Positions 31,234 to 43,370 of a DNA stretch of 64,000 bases are shown piece after piece. Source of the DNA: Mesostigma viride (Eukaryota > Streptophyta > Mesostigmatophyceae > Mesostigmatales > Mesostigmataceae). A model generated the notes under the pieces. It did no database searches. It was not told where the DNA came from and saw nothing but the letters and a program-made list of their open reading frames with translations. Made by a program: the position numbers and the translations under genes. The DNA is taken from NCBI GenBank assembly GCA_009746045.1, contig RPFO01000078.1, positions 1,645,107 to 1,709,106 on the forward strand. The letters run 5' to 3'. Positions within the stretch are counted from its first letter, which is position 1. Each line of letters opens with the position of its first letter.

Positions 31234-32583
31234 ATGGCGGAATCACCTTCAGCCGCCTCCCACTCCCCCGCCGATGGGGGGGATTCAGCGCCTCATACCA
31301 TCACGCAACTAGTCGACGCTGTGGACACCATTGCGACCCAGCCATCGTCTGCTGATGCCGCCATTAACGTTTCGTCTAAGCGGCATTGCCCCGGCCCCGT
31401 CGACGAGATGGACAGCCAGATCCCTCCGCCTGCGGCTCCTTCTTCCAGCGAGGTTTCCCGTGAGACCGACCCCCTTGACGAGGACGACGACGACGCCATC
31501 GCCGACGCTGAGTTTGACCCAGCGGACTTCCTGCCTGACAAGGTTGTTACCGAGCACCGGTTCTTTTCGCTTACCGCCGTGGAGGCGCGGGCTATCCTGC
31601 ACCTCATGAACGACAACAAAACTCCGATCTATTTTCCTAGCACGCTTGGCGAGACCATTTCCGTGGACGAGCTTGCCGTCATGGACGAGCCAGAGCTTCG
31701 ACTTTCTGTTTTCCTGAGCCACGCGCAGGCCCCCTGCCTCCGGGCACTCTTTGCCGCTTTCGAGGACGCCGACCATGGCACCGCCAACACCCCCGATGCT
31801 TCCCCGGAAGCAGCAGACCTGCACAAGCTCAATAAGAAAGTCGCAGACATGGCTGCCCAACTCGGCACCTTGTCCACCGCTATTCGTCACGACACTGCTG
31901 CGCTCCAATCCAGCATTGCCGAGGTCAAGGCCGCCCTGGCCACACCTCCCCAGCAAGCCGCCCCCGCACCCACCAGCTATGCTAACGTGGTAAAACAGAC
32001 GGACATTGCCAACCTGATGGAAGATGCAGCACGCAGGGGGGCTGCAGCCCACAAGACTGCTGTCGAGGAGGACCTGCGCTCACGCAGTATAGTGGTCCGG
32101 TATTTTCAGGTCGCGCAGGAGCCTGAAACGGACCTGATGCTAGCGCAACGCCTGTACCACAGCCTCATCGTGGGCCGGCTGCAACTGGGCAACGAACGCA
32201 TCCGCATTGAGTCGGCAGCCTGGATGGCGGGCCAGCCTGGCCCCATCCGGGTGACCTTTGCGAATGTGGCCAGCAAGGTGAAGGTACTCCAGGCCCGCAA
32301 GCTCCTAGGCGGGAGAAACGCGCCGAGCCTCGACGACCTCCTCTCACCGGCCCAGCTCGTCATCAAGAATGGTCTGCTGGGCAGCGACGTGGCGATCAAG
32401 GCCAGGCACGACCGCCAGAAGGTCTACGTCCGCCTCGTCCACGACACCCCTGTGCTATTCATCAACGGCCAGCGCACGGAGGCGCAGGCTCCTAACAAGC
32501 GGCACAAGTCGGGCCGTACCAGGCCCGCCCCAGCTGCGTCATCATCGTCTACGCACGTCCCGGGTATGGATGCCGCCCGGTAA
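31234..32583 (+). CDS. LINE ORF1 protein (RNA-binding)
   Basis: The 449-aa frame is intact, with its ATG at 31234 in a good context (GCCATGG). The N-terminal third is acidic and Pro/Ser/Ala-rich. Residues ~205-245 (LNKKVADMAAQLGTLSTAIR) form a predicted coiled coil for oligomerisation. Residues ~285-420 (RSIVVRYFQV...RVTFANVASKVKVLQARKLL...VYVRLVHDTP) have the alternating pattern of the RRM/C-terminal RNA-binding region of L1-type ORF1 proteins. The C-terminus is basic (NKRHKSGRTR). It should coat LINE RNA and act as a chaperone during target-primed reverse transcription. A shortened relative is found in the ORF1-only element at 53432-54560. Confidence 0.75.
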   Translation: MAESPSAASHSPADGGDSAPHTITQLVDAVDTIATQPSSADAAINVSSKRHCPGPVDEMDSQIPPPAAPSSSEVSRETDPLDEDDDDAIADAEFDPADFLPDKVVTEHRFFSLTAVEARAILHLMNDNKTPIYFPSTLGETISVDELAVMDEPELRLSVFLSHAQAPCLRALFAAFEDADHGTANTPDASPEAADLHKLNKKVADMAAQLGTLSTAIRHDTAALQSSIAEVKAALATPPQQAAPAPTSYANVVKQTDIANLMEDAARRGAAAHKTAVEEDLRSRSIVVRYFQVAQEPETDLMLAQRLYHSLIVGRLQLGNERIRIESAAWMAGQPGPIRVTFANVASKVKVLQARKLLGGRNAPSLDDLLSPAQLVIKNGLLGSDVAIKARHDRQKVYVRLVHDTPVLFINGQRTEAQAPNKRHKSGRTRPAPAASSSSTHVPGMDAAR

Positions 32584-32940
32584 GGGCACACCCTCGCGGC
32601 CTCGCGGTACAATAGGCTTTGGGCACAGCCTTTATAAACAAGCCCCTTTCCATCCTCATGTCGCACCGTGCGAGCATGATCAGGATGCAAGGTCGCCAGG
32701 CACGCCACGGTCAACCTTCCCGCCAATTTACCAGCCTCACACGCCTCCTAGCCCGCCTTGAGCGGGATGAGGCCCAGTCGACACGCCGGCGACCCCAGCC
32801 AGGACGGAGACGACGCATATCCGTCCTGAAAGAAAGCCTCCATGCGTTGACAAGCATTAACCCCAATCGCCACCCTCCCCCTCCCCCCCCCACCCCCACC
32901 CCCACCTCCAGCACTACCCTTCTCCACCCCCACCCCCACC

Positions 32941-35900
32941 CCCACCCCCCCGCTAATAGGGCAACGGCCCATTCTTGGCATTGCAAGTTTTAACGTGCGC
33001 ACCCTCCCTGCAGATCCTTCTACGAGCGGCGGCACCCCAGCACGCCAACGCGTCGACGAGCTGATCGCCCTGTGCGCCGACAACAAGATCGCTGTTCTTG
33101 GAGTCCAGGAGCACCGACGCACCGTTGACCCTCAGCACGCGGTCAACGGTCTGCTGGTCGACGACCTGCGGGCAGGCTGGCGGTTCCACTATGGTGGCGG
33201 CGACGCGCCGGGCCAAGGTGGTGTGGGCCTCTTGTGCTCGCCGGCAGCATCAGAGCAGCTCCAGTCCATCGTGCTGCGGTCCCCGCGTGTGCTAGTGGCC
33301 ACTTTTTCGGCCACTGAGGGCCATTCACACCACACGCTAACCGTTATCGTGGGATATGCACCACATGCGGGTCGAGCTCAGGCGGAACGTGAGGCCTTCT
33401 TCGACGCCCTCAAGGAGGAGGAGGCCAACATCCAGCTCGGCACTTCCTGGTTATGCTGCTCGACGCCAACGCCACGCTGCCAGTTGGCACTGGGGGCGCT
33501 CAGTATTCCCCAACCAACACGACAGCCAACGGTAACACGCCTTTATTTGCGAATCTGCTGGCAGAATCTGCGCTGGTTGCATGCAATGCTTCTTTCGCAC
33601 GCCCCGCTGAGCAGCTGGCCACCTTTTTTGGGCCGTCGGATCGGGTGGTGTGCCTTGATTATGTCTGCGTACGTCGGGCTCAGCGCCCCTCAGTTGTCGA
33701 TGCTCGCGTCCTGCAAGATTCTGTCAGCACGGTGGAATCTGATCATCGTCTCGTGCTCGCTCGCATCAGATTGCGGTTTCCTGGGGTGAAACCGTCGCGA
33801 CAGCTGGCACCTCAGCCAGATCTGAAAGTGCTCCGGATTGTGCTGAAGGATGCCGACAAGATGTCAGCAGCAGAGCAGGCCGCTATGTCGCACAGGGATG
33901 ATTTCCTGGCCGTATTCGACGCCGGGGGCAGCCGACAGCAGTTACACGCCATTCCGCCGCCGGGGGATATTTCAGTGATCCTCCGTGGTGTCGCCGCCAA
34001 GTATCGCCTGGCTGCCCGCACCCTCCCCACCTTGCCTCCGCGTCGGCAGCTTGCTGTCCACCGTCACGCACCGACAGTGGTCGCCGCCAGGCAGATGCTC
34101 CGCCGCAACAGAGATCCGATCGCCAAACCTGGGCTGCAAGCAGCTCTGAGGGCCGCCTACGAGCAGGCTGAGAAGGCAGATGCTCAGCAGATGGTCAAGG
34201 ACCTGCGCAGCTGCCAGCAGAAGCACGACGGCAAGGGGGCCTGGTTCTGGTACAAGCGCCTCGGGCACCCGGACGGCCTCGGCCGGCCCCACCGCCACGA
34301 CGTCCCCGGCGCCCCAGCCAAGCGGCTTCGTACCTGGGCCACGGCCACGGCCGAGGTCGTGGGGACAGCTGCGCCGCCCCCACCCCTGCTCCCAGCCGCC
34401 GCCGCCCGCCCGGCCGCCCTGGCCGGCCCCGCAGGGCCCCCGGCCCCGCCTAGGTCAGCGGCGGACTACCTAGTCCCCCCGCTGGTCGGCCCACTTGGCG
34501 ACCCGTCTGACATGCCTCCTTTCACCTCTCGCGAGGTCACGGAGGCGGTCCAGCGCCTGCGTTATGACGCAGCCACCGGCTCTGACGAGATTCCGGCCGC
34601 AGTTGTAAAACTTGCAGCCGAATTCGAGGACACAGGTGTTATGCTGCTCTTCCGGGACATCTGCAACCGCCTTCTGCTGTCGTCGCAACCACCTCCAGCG
34701 GCCTGGCAACACAGTTTTCGCACGATGCTGTACAAGAACAAGGGGTCGCCTGCCGACCCCGGCAACTACAGAGGGGTGTGCATTCAAAGTGCCCCCCTCA
34801 AGCTTCTTATGCGGCTCATCCTGAACCGCCTGCGCACGGCCCTGGACGGTCACCTCAGCGAGACTCAGCACGGCTTCCGTTCAGGTCGCAACACAGTACA
34901 GGCGCTCTTCGCTACTCGCCGACTGGTGGAGGAACTGCAACGCCTTCAGCCTGGTGAGTCCCCTTTGCACCTTGTGCTGGTGGACTTCATCAAAGCCTTC
35001 GATTCGGTTTTCTGGCCTGCGCTTTGGGACATCCTCGAGTTGTTCCGGATCCCCCGCCCCCTGATTGCTGTCATCCGCAACCTGTATGAAGGGTCCACCA
35101 CTTCGGTGCGCACTTCTTACGGGACCACGCCCCCATGCCCTTTACAGAAGGGTGTGTGGCAGGGCTGCGTGCTGTCGCCCTACCTGTTCATTATTGTTGT
35201 CGAATACGTAATGATTCAGGCGCGCAAGCGATTTGCCCGCATCGTGGGCAGGGAACCAGGAGTGCAGGTTGCTAACAAATTCTGGCATGGCGGTGCGGAC
35301 ACGGAGATTCGGCTAGCAGACATCATTTACGCAGACGACACCACCCTCTTCGAGGACACTGAGCACGTGCAGACATGGCTTGACTGCCTGGCTCTCGAGG
35401 CCCGTGCAGTGGGGCTTGAGGTCAGCAAGAAGACAGAGGCCCTGGCGGTTGGGCTCACCAACTCAGCGCCGCCCCTCTATCTCCTAGACGGCTCTCGAGT
35501 CCTGTATCGGGACCGCGTTAAGCTGCTGGGCAGCCTGCTCCCTAGCTGCGAGGTTGATGTGGACCACCGCATCTCCCTCGCCTGGCACGCTTTACGCCAG
35601 TACCGGGCCCTGTGGCGCAAGCCCCTGGGCAAGATCGAGAAACAGGACCTGTTCAAGGTCCTCGTCCTTCCTGTTCTCACGTATGGCGCCGAGACGTGGA
35701 CCCTCACCGCCGACCTGGCCCGCAAGCTGGACGGCGCGGTCACCAGCATGCTGCGTTCCATTTTCAGAGTAGGATATGCTGCTCATGTCCGCAATGAGGA
35801 CCTGTACCAGGGCATGCCCTATATCACCAGCACAATTAAGCAACGCCGCCTGCAGCTAGTAGGGCACCTAGCTCGCACCAACCAGGTAGACACCTCACGT

Positions 35901-36155
35901 GGCCCCCCCGCAGGACTGCGACCAGCCCAGCCTGGCCGGCACCTCCTGACGTGGGCTGGGCCCAGTGATGTTAGACGCCGCAAGGCCCGCACCTTCAAGG
36001 AACAGCTAGTAGAGGACATGGGGGGCCTAGGCCTCTCCGTGATTTGGAAGAAGATGATGGACAAGGCCAAGTGGGCCCAGGTCATAGAGGACAACGAGCC
36101 CCCCCCAGTGGGGAAGCGCCCGCGTGTGCAATCCCGCGGGAGGCACGCTAGATAG
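32941..36155 (+). CDS. LINE ORF2: AP endonuclease plus reverse transcriptase, one frameshift
   Basis: The endonuclease begins near 32970 (ILGIASFNVRTL), with GVQEHR carrying the catalytic Glu. The frame shifts by one near 33440, after ANIQLG, and continues MLLDANATLP...ESDHRLVLARI with the SDH motif. The reverse transcriptase follows: YKNKGSPADPGNYRGVCIQ, motif A LVDFIKAFDS, motif B GVWQGCVLSPYLF, motif C YADDTTL, then the HLARTNQVDTS tail. Length is about 1,070 codons, near the norm for R1/jockey-like and L1-like ORF2. The enzyme would nick target DNA and copy the element RNA. The start codon is uncertain because the frame runs open into a C-rich stretch with no ATG. The single indel is the only defect seen. 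Confidence 0.88.
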
Positions 36156-36345
36156 CTCCCCCTAGGGCAGCGTGCGGCTGCCTAGATAGATGTTGTAGTT
36201 AGAATGTTGTTAGATAGATGTAGTATGTAGCCAATGTAGATAGATTAGACCGGTAGGAATGTGTGCACCCATCCATCCATCCATCGGGGTTAATGCTCCG
36301 TGACTCCCCAACGGGAGCACGAGTCTAATTAATTAATTAATTAAT

Positions 36346-36475
36346 GATATGGGCTATCTGAGGCCAGTTATGAATTCTCTGAGATATATAAAAAAATGTA
36401 GTATATGGTCTTGGCATGTAATTCCCAGCCTGGCTATGTGAAATTCAAAGTTGAAGACACATGGGTCTCGTAAAC
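36346..36475. other. spacer between LINE tail and short inverted-repeat element
   Basis: No feature is recognised. Confidence 0.5.
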
Positions 36476-36600
36476 TATCAAAGAGACAACCTCACTATGA
36501 CCCCCTCACACTACAAGGGGCCGGTATGCCACATGGGTCAAGTATTGCAGGCACTGAATTTTTTGGAGTAAAAGCAATATATGGTTGTCTCTTTGATATG
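36476..36600. mobile_element. 125-bp MITE-like element
   Basis: TATCAAAGAGACAACC at the left end matches GGTTGTCTCTTTGATA at the right end, a perfect 16-bp inverted repeat around ~90 bp of unrelated sequence. The terminus matches the 27-bp dispersed sequence (CAARGAGACAACC) found at 43.3, 44.2, 49.0 and 52.2 kb. Confidence 0.75.
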
Positions 36601-37945
36601 TAGACCCTCGTGGCTGCATATGGGCTTGAAATAAGCAGCCCTCCTATTTTCCCCACACCCATGAAATTATAACACTATAACACTGGGTAGACAAGTGGGT
36701 GCACACAAAAGGCACCGTGGGCCCCTTGGGGGGCATAAACCCATGGAGATGCACAAACTAAGCCCAGATATGTCAAAATAAGACAGGGCAACCACCTGCA
36801 GCCAATAATACAAGCTGGCCACATGCCACGCTTAACGAGAAGAGCGGGCACTGCGGCCACCTTGTCCATGCACGTAGGTAACGTGGTACGGACACCCTAC
36901 GCAAGGCATGCATTCTAGGAGGCAGCCACCAACAAACTAGTGGTGTTGAGCCTATTTCAGCCTGCCCTAGCAAGGATAAACTAGGCCTAAGCTGCTATAG
37001 CTTGCCAGGTGATGGCCAGCACACCTGGTGGCACATGCTGTCAATGGGAAGCTTTTACTCACCAGTTACGTGCTTGATGATGCCACAGAGACCAGCCAAC
37101 TGCCTCACACTCATGCAATATGTGTATGGGAAATGTATAACAAACATATATGGAGGTATTCAAACCCATACAGCCTCTAAAACTTATCACCATCACCCTG
37201 TGGCAGGTCAACTGACTGAGGGAAGCATCTAAGAATGGTGTTTTAGAAAGGGGCCAGGCCAGGGTCAAGAAAGAGCATGAATAGTGCAAAAAGAATGTGC
37301 TACACAAGCTAGAACGTATATATAAATGTCAAACATCGATAGGAAAACGATGCTTAAGCTTTACCAGGCATGGATGGCGTTACCTTGGCCCAGGCGGTGG
37401 CCGCAAAATGGCGCATTTCGGCACACCAAAGCTGTGCAGCATGGTCGCTGGATTCGGCGATTTCTGGCCACCCTTGCACGTTTACGACTACTATGTATCA
37501 TAAAAAGTAAAAAGAAACCGATATATCCTTTAAAATACGCCGGAAAGGTATTGCTGTCAACGTTTCTATCGTCCGGCCTGATCGCAGTTTATTCCAGCAA
37601 GAACGCTGCCGACACCTATCAAATGGCCCATTTCTCACCCCAGTATGTTGCTGGGACGCTAACATGTCTTCCTATTAGGTTACGATCGCGTTTCCTGGGG
37701 TCAAACAGCTGCGCCATGTCGCTAGACTACAGCAGGACTGCAGTGGGTACGCGCGATTTCGTTCGGCCATCACCTTCGTCTTCCCTAAAAAGTCCTGATT
37801 TACAGCTGGCATTGCATGATGCCACGTGGCAACCGTTGGGTACTTGGGTACGGGGATTTTTTTATGAGATCCTAGGGTTATAAACTAAGCCTGACTGCAG
37901 TTGTTTGGCCTCTAAACTATTGGGAAATAGTTGTTTGAACTCCAT
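36601..37945. other. no gene recognised
   Basis: Short frames (for example 37326-37883) have no family signature and no splice support. Confidence 0.5.
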
Positions 37946-37947
37946 GT

Positions 37948-38003
37948 TAACAACGCAATTTTTTGCGTTATAACCTCACAACGCAAAAAATTGCGTTATG
38001 TAA
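37948..38003. repeat. AACGCAATTTTTTGCGTT palindromes
   Basis: Two palindromes of this type (near 37951 and 37979) and an AATAACGCGAGTTAA segment abut the tail of the next LINE. The same pair of sequences occurs near 31045-31090 in opposite orientation. Confidence 0.7.
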
Positions 38004-38013
38004 TAACGCGAGT

Positions 38014-39340
38014 TAAATTAAATTAAATTAAATTATAACATGCCTCCGTGGGGAGATCATGTACAGCACATATTCCATGATGGATGGGGTGGGGGAAGCC
38101 GCGTAATCGAACTATCCTAACTCTAAGCTATCTAGTCTAGAAATCCTCACTACACTACTCATCAAAACGCCTCCTCCGCTTGGGGGGAGGGGGCTTGCCC
38201 ACAGGGTCGGGCGTGTGCGCCTTGACAATCTTCTTCCACCGCGTCTTGTCCTGCATGGCAGTCCAAAGACGGGAGAGAGAGTGGATGCGGTACTCAAACT
38301 GGGCCGGGACCACTAGGTCGTCCAGCAACATCTGGGTGTAGTTCGTGACAGGTTTCCCTACCCTTTTGGGAATGCCCTCTGGGCCAGGCCAGGTCAGAAT
38401 GTGTCGCCCTGGCTGGCCAAGCCGCTGGGGGCCGGCCAGACCAAGGGCGGTGTCGACCTGGCTGGTGCGAGCAAGGTGTCCTACAAATGCTATCCTACGC
38501 TGCCTAATCTCGTCCGAAATACGAGGCATGCCATGATACAAAGACTCTGATGACGGACGCTCTGAAAAACCTACGTTAAGGACCTGTCGGAGCATCCTGT
38601 AAACCGTGCCGTCTAGCCTAGCTGCCAGTTTGGGTGTGAGTGTCCACGCCTCGGCGCCATACGAGAGCACCGTGAGGACGAGGACCTTGAAGAGCATGCG
38701 CTTGCGGTGCTCGCCCAGGCCCTTCGAGCGCCAGTAGGTGTTGAGCGAACGGAGCTTGGCCCAGGAAAGGCCCATGCGGGTGTCCACATCGTCGGCAGTG
38801 TCACCTGGGAGCCAACTCCCCAACAGCTTGAAGCGGTCGCGGAACGGGACCGTCGTCCCGTCGAGCAGGCGCGGCAGCGGTGGTGCACTAGAGGCCCCAA
38901 TCACCATCGCCTCAGTTTTGACACTAATCTCCAGCCCCACCGCCCGTGCCTCCAGGCCCAGACAGTCCAGCCAGGTCTGAATGTGCTCGGGGCTCTCGAT
39001 GAGGGTGGTGTCATCCGCATAAATCAGGTCGGCATTGCGGTAACCAGGTCTAACCCCGCCGTGCTCTTTCACGTTAAGGATGTCCAGGCCAGGCTCGAAC
39101 CCCTTAAGAGCAGTAAAGCGCGCACGTGCCCGGCGCATGACGTGATCCACGACAATAATGAACAGGTATGGGGACAGGACACAACCTTGCCACACCCCGT
39201 GGTGAAGGGGGAATGGTGGAGTGGTGCCTTCCACAGTCCGCACTACTGCCTGTGAGCCCTCATACAGTCGGCGAATGGCAATAAACGCAGGTGGTACCCG
39301 ATCCAGAGCTAGGATGGCCCAAAGAGCCTCCCAGAGGATA
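38014..39340 (-). mobile_element. strongly 5'-truncated LINE
   Basis: The 3' end matches the 17-kb LINE: a (TTAAA)n tail, ATAACATGCCTCCGTGGGGA, then the same ORF end. The 5' break falls in the reverse transcriptase at 39340. Beyond it lies a segment (39343-39415) related to the 30.87-kb repeat. No target duplication was found. Confidence 0.88.
38155..39340 (-). pseudogene. LINE ORF2 C-terminal fragment
   Basis: The frame begins at LWEALWAILALD, just after motif A, and continues through motif B (GVWQGCVLSPYLF), motif C (YADDTTL), thumb and tail to the stop at 38155. It is very similar to the copy at 17202-19346, with a few substitutions and single-codon differences, so both come from the same young subfamily. 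The open frame extends upstream to a Met at 39438 in flanking sequence, which is chance. Motif A and the finger region are missing, so it cannot be active. Confidence 0.88.
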
Positions 39341-39461
39341 GTTGATGCTTCAGAGTAACACAGTATCAGGATTAAGAACCGCTTTTGCCAGGCCGCGGCT
39401 TGGCTACAAAAAAAACTGCCGACGGAACGGCACTGCATGGATCCAATCGGTGAACAGTAAT

Positions 39462-39945
39462 ATTGATTAATTAATTAATTAAAATCATACTACTAGCTCC
39501 GTGGGGAGCATATGTAACACATAGCCCTGAGAAAGGGGCATCTATGGGTTTGTAATACAATCAGGGCGACAACCTGCAGGTGTAGGATGTACAACTATCA
39601 CCTGCTCTGGGTGCACTAGGTGCACCTGCACCTCCATGATGGTTCATGCCTCCTAAACAAGCACAGGCACCCAGGGGGGGCTTCAGGAGAGGGCCTAGAA
39701 GGCCTGCATGACATATGGGGTGGAAGGTATGTGGCTAGGCTATAGCTAGGGTACACATGGCCTCTCAGCAGGGAGTAACTCCCTGCATGGGCAAAGCATG
39801 ACTCGAAATTGCTACGGCTATTGCAAGGGCGGGTGTGGGCCCATCACGTAGGCATACATGGCCACGTCACTAAGCTTTCTAGGCTACACTACTGCTATAT
39901 ATTCCCTAGGCTGGGGTGGCTGGGGTGGCTGGGGCGGCAGGGGTC
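39462..39945 (-). mobile_element. 3' region of an ORF1-only-type retroposon
   Basis: Reading on the minus strand it ends with a CTCCCCACGGAG hairpin and a (TTAA)n tail. It matches the 3' UTR of the 53.4-54.6-kb element along its length (for example CTACACTACTG...GGGGTGGC). It is truncated before ORF1. Confidence 0.75.
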
Positions 39946-40057
39946 GCCTAACAGTAATATGGTATAGCTGTTCCTTTCACTCATACAGAGTGTTTTCTTA
40001 TTGGGTTGTGTTTTTCTGGGCGTTCATATATTCTTGTAGCGGTCTCTCTCTGTCGCC

Positions 40058-40323
40058 ATGGAAAAGAAGAGGGCCAGAAGTATAGCATGCAGGTGTAAGG
40101 CCGCTGCGAGGCCGGCCCAGAATGTATTGCCGGAGAGCTCGTCCAGCTCGGATGAGGACGTGCGTGCTGCGCCTCACAGCAAGGAGGATCCGGCCTGGTG
40201 CCACGTTCAGAAGCTGGGCAGAATGCCAGGCAGGCTAACCTGCATGACTTTGAGTGCAATTGCTGCAACGGAAAGTTAACGGGTTCGGTCTCGAAGGTGA
40301 AAAACCACATCGCCGGCACAGAT
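40058..40323 (+). pseudogene. BED-type zinc finger fragment (hAT transposase relic?)
   Basis: MEKKRARSIACRCKAA...KEDPAWCHVQKLG opens at 40058. After a frame change, FECNCCNGKLTGSVSKVKNHIAG follows, with Cys-x2-Cys and a downstream His, as in BED fingers at the N-terminus of hAT transposases and their domesticated relatives. No catalytic part is present. It lies between two retroposon fragments of opposite orientation. The call rests on a short motif in two frames. Confidence 0.4.
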
Positions 40324-40659
40324 TAGACTTTGTCGTTACCTGGAAGTTGAAGTGGTCCCAAACACTTGATGTATGGCTGGCCAATACCTTACCATCACTC
40401 AGCCCACAATGGGACCTCCCATGGATGATGCATTAAGAATTTAGCCATGCGATGCCTATGCAGGGAGTTACTCTCTGCTGAGATGCCATGTGTACACCAG
40501 CTATAGCCTAGTAGCCACATACCCTCCACCCCATATGTCATGCAGGCCTTCTAGGCCCTCTCCTCAAGCCCCCCCTGGGTGCCTGTGCTTGTTAACCCGT
40601 GTTTTTTTACAACGCGATACATCGCGTTGTAGGGTTAGAACGCGATGTATCGCGTTGTA

Positions 40660-42128
40660 ATCTGACACGTGGCAAACCTATTAACCCATGGTCCGCCAAG
40701 CCATTTTAGGCACTTTCAGACCCCTGAAAATAAAAAAAAAAAATCATAACTCATAGGCCACAACTCCAAATACCCCCAACCAAGATGCTACGAGTATCTA
40801 CACTTCAAGGGCTTTCAGAATATGCACTAATATCATGAGTCTAATGAGTATTTTGGATGATAAATTAAGTCAAAGTGAGCCAAAAGACGATCATTTTGTG
40901 CCACAGAAAAAGTATATCCCCCCATTTTTTTCAGGGGAGGGTCAGAAACCTCAAACCCAACATTGGACAATTTAGTTGGATAGTCCAATGGTGCTTTCCT
41001 TTGGTCAAACCACCCGGATAGCCCATTTGACCCATACAATGCCCGCGTTTACGTGTGTGGCTTACGCGCACACAAACAGCCTACTATGCCATATCATACA
41101 ATGAGGCAATATAATTGACCACAATTGACTGCCAAATATGCTGGAATACAAATGTGACGCCACCTTGCACTCACTGAACGGTATCCCGCCAAGACATGCC
41201 CCAAAATGTGCAATATAATGGCTGAAACACCTCCTTGAGCAGGCATGGAAAGCTGCTGCAATTACCACTAATGTATCCACCATGAGACATGTATAAAGGT
41301 ACGAGTTTCCATTCAAACAACACGAAAACGAATTGCCGTACCTGCCTCGATCATGACCTGGCCGGGTTCCGCTGGCCGATATGCTCATACGTCACGGATT
41401 CTAATGCTAGTGGCAGAGACGGCCATAGCTGCTGTATCCATGCATCCATCATCATTACCATGTTGATCATCTATGCAAAGATGACGTCTAACGCGTCGAC
41501 GTTCCCAGCAGATCCTGCAGCGGACTTCCGTAAAACAATGGAAGGCCCAGGCAGACGCAAGCTACCAAGAAACCAAAAAGAAACCGGCGATACCAACTGG
41601 GACTTCTTGTCTGATGGTGACGACCAATACAGAGGCAATAACCACTGCGCATTTCCCCAGTTCCGTGAATCTGATCATTCTTGACGTACCAAAATAATGC
41701 ATCATCGTTCAGGGGTCATCATCTGACCCATTTCAAGCTTCGGAACCCAAATTTTTCACCAAAATGGCTCGTTGACAGCCATATGTCGTATACGCGCGCT
41801 CAACGGTAAAAAATGTTAGCAAAAGTCACGTGACAGCTCAATGATGCACATGGTATTTACTGGGCTATGGCGCAGTTACCTGCCCGACCTTGACATTTTC
41901 ATTCATGTTGGGTCTGACCTGGACCGTCGGACCAATTTACGTTACGTCACTTACGGCGGAGATCACGGATTTACGCGGTATAGTTACGTGACGCGGGTTG
42001 CTATGCAAATGCATAGCATCGGCGGACCATGCGATTTTTGGTCTGAAACTTTCAACATTGGTCAGAAACATCTCATAGAATTCAAGAAAAAATCCTGGTA
42101 TTTTTGGTATTTTTTTTGTGACAGCTGC
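40660..42128. other. left internal part of the piggyBac-like element
   Basis: Open frames at 40833-41039, 41062-41388 (minus) and 41289-41684 (plus, 131 codons) are unassigned, and none has a transposase motif. Confidence 0.5.
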
Positions 42129-43334
42129 AAACAAATAGGGTTTTTGGAAATCGCACCCGGTGCTGGGCGCACCCGATGACAGATGACAATGACGAGAGGC
42201 TACGGTACGCGTCGATAAATACGGGTAACGCTTGCGAAAGGAACGGTGTGGGCCGATAAATACGGGTAACGCTTGCAGACGCGGCGGCATGAGCCGGAAA
42301 CATTGTGATCAGGGACGAAACGAACGGAAAGCGCAGCCTACTGGCTCATACTACGGAGGGCGCCGACGCACATGCCTGTGCGAACTGCTAAGTCTACTGT
42401 ATCGATCGCACGCGCCCCGGCGCGTAAACTTATGGTGCGTAAGTACAAATGACAGAAGAAAATGCTGGCGCGTCAACTGCCAAGCGGAGCCTCGCCGCAG
42501 GATGGAAGGCAGAAAACTTCTTAGTCCATCACCAATTTCACCATGGCCAGGGCGCGAGCCGCGGGGGGACTTTGGCCTAGTAGAATAAATTCAACTCCAC
42601 ACCAAAAGAATTGACGGACCGAAAGAATTTAGCGGCATCTGTTCCAGTCAAGTACGCTGGGGAAATGTCGATCAACGGCCGAATTAGTATTGCGTTGCGG
42701 TGCTAGCTGGTAGGACAAACTAGTCAAGAAAACAGGGCTGTTAGATTGGTTCCTTCGGCTGTGCTGTGGAGGGAATCCGGCGGGTTGTACGCAACAATTT
42801 TCATTCCTCATTGATTATATTCGCATGTTAATAAGTAATTTCAACCTCCATGGACGTGCGGGCACAAGACGACGATATTTAGGCAAATATTTTATTGCAG
42901 GACGCAGGTCCCATGGTGGCATGGTCGGTGTTATGTGTCGTAAGGGCGGGGTTGCCACTTCAGGATCAGCTGCTCCGCAGATAAAGGCATGCTTGGGATG
43001 TTGTGGTTTGGGGCAGGTAAAGGCCACTAGGTGTCCTTGGCGCTTGTGACCACTGACCACATGCCGTTCACATCATGAGTTTCTACACGGCATTGGCGCC
43101 CTTCTCGGCTGCAGGCCAATTCTAGGAAGCAGGTTTTTGCTGTGCAGTGGGGTGGGGTGAGGGGTGCCGGGTGACAACCGCAGTGGCCCGGCGTCGGCAA
43201 GATGACGACCGGGAGCGCCAGAACTGTCTGCGTTGTAGCACACAAAGCTCTATGATTCATGCGTATGTGTTGTAAATTGTAATTGGATAAGGAGCAATTG
43301 AAAAAGCATGCAAATTGAGGACTTGGTATAAATT

Positions 43335-43370
43335 ATCTGGCCTGCGCTGGTTGTTGCATTGTCTCCTTGA
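43335..43370 (-). repeat. 27-bp dispersed sequence, variant with internal insert
   Basis: On the minus strand CAAGGAGACAA is followed by a short insert, then CAACCAGCGCAGGCCAGA. Otherwise it matches the copies at 44207, 49018 and 52224. Confidence 0.6.

Larger units (their letters stand above)
30786..36345 (+). mobile_element. nearly full-length LINE with two ORFs
   Basis: The order is 5' tandem units, ORF1, ORF2 with endonuclease and reverse transcriptase, then a 3' UTR with CCATCCATCC, a CTCCCCAACGGGAG hairpin and a (TTAA)n tail ending near 36345. The exact 5' border and a target duplication were not found. It is the most complete LINE in the window, but a frameshift in the endonuclease part disables it unless that is a sequencing error. 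Confidence 0.85.

Noticed and set aside
38155-39438. Met at 39438 as the start of a LINE protein
   Set aside because: Sequence beyond 39340 is unrelated to the LINE. The first ~33 codons are chance translation of flanking DNA.
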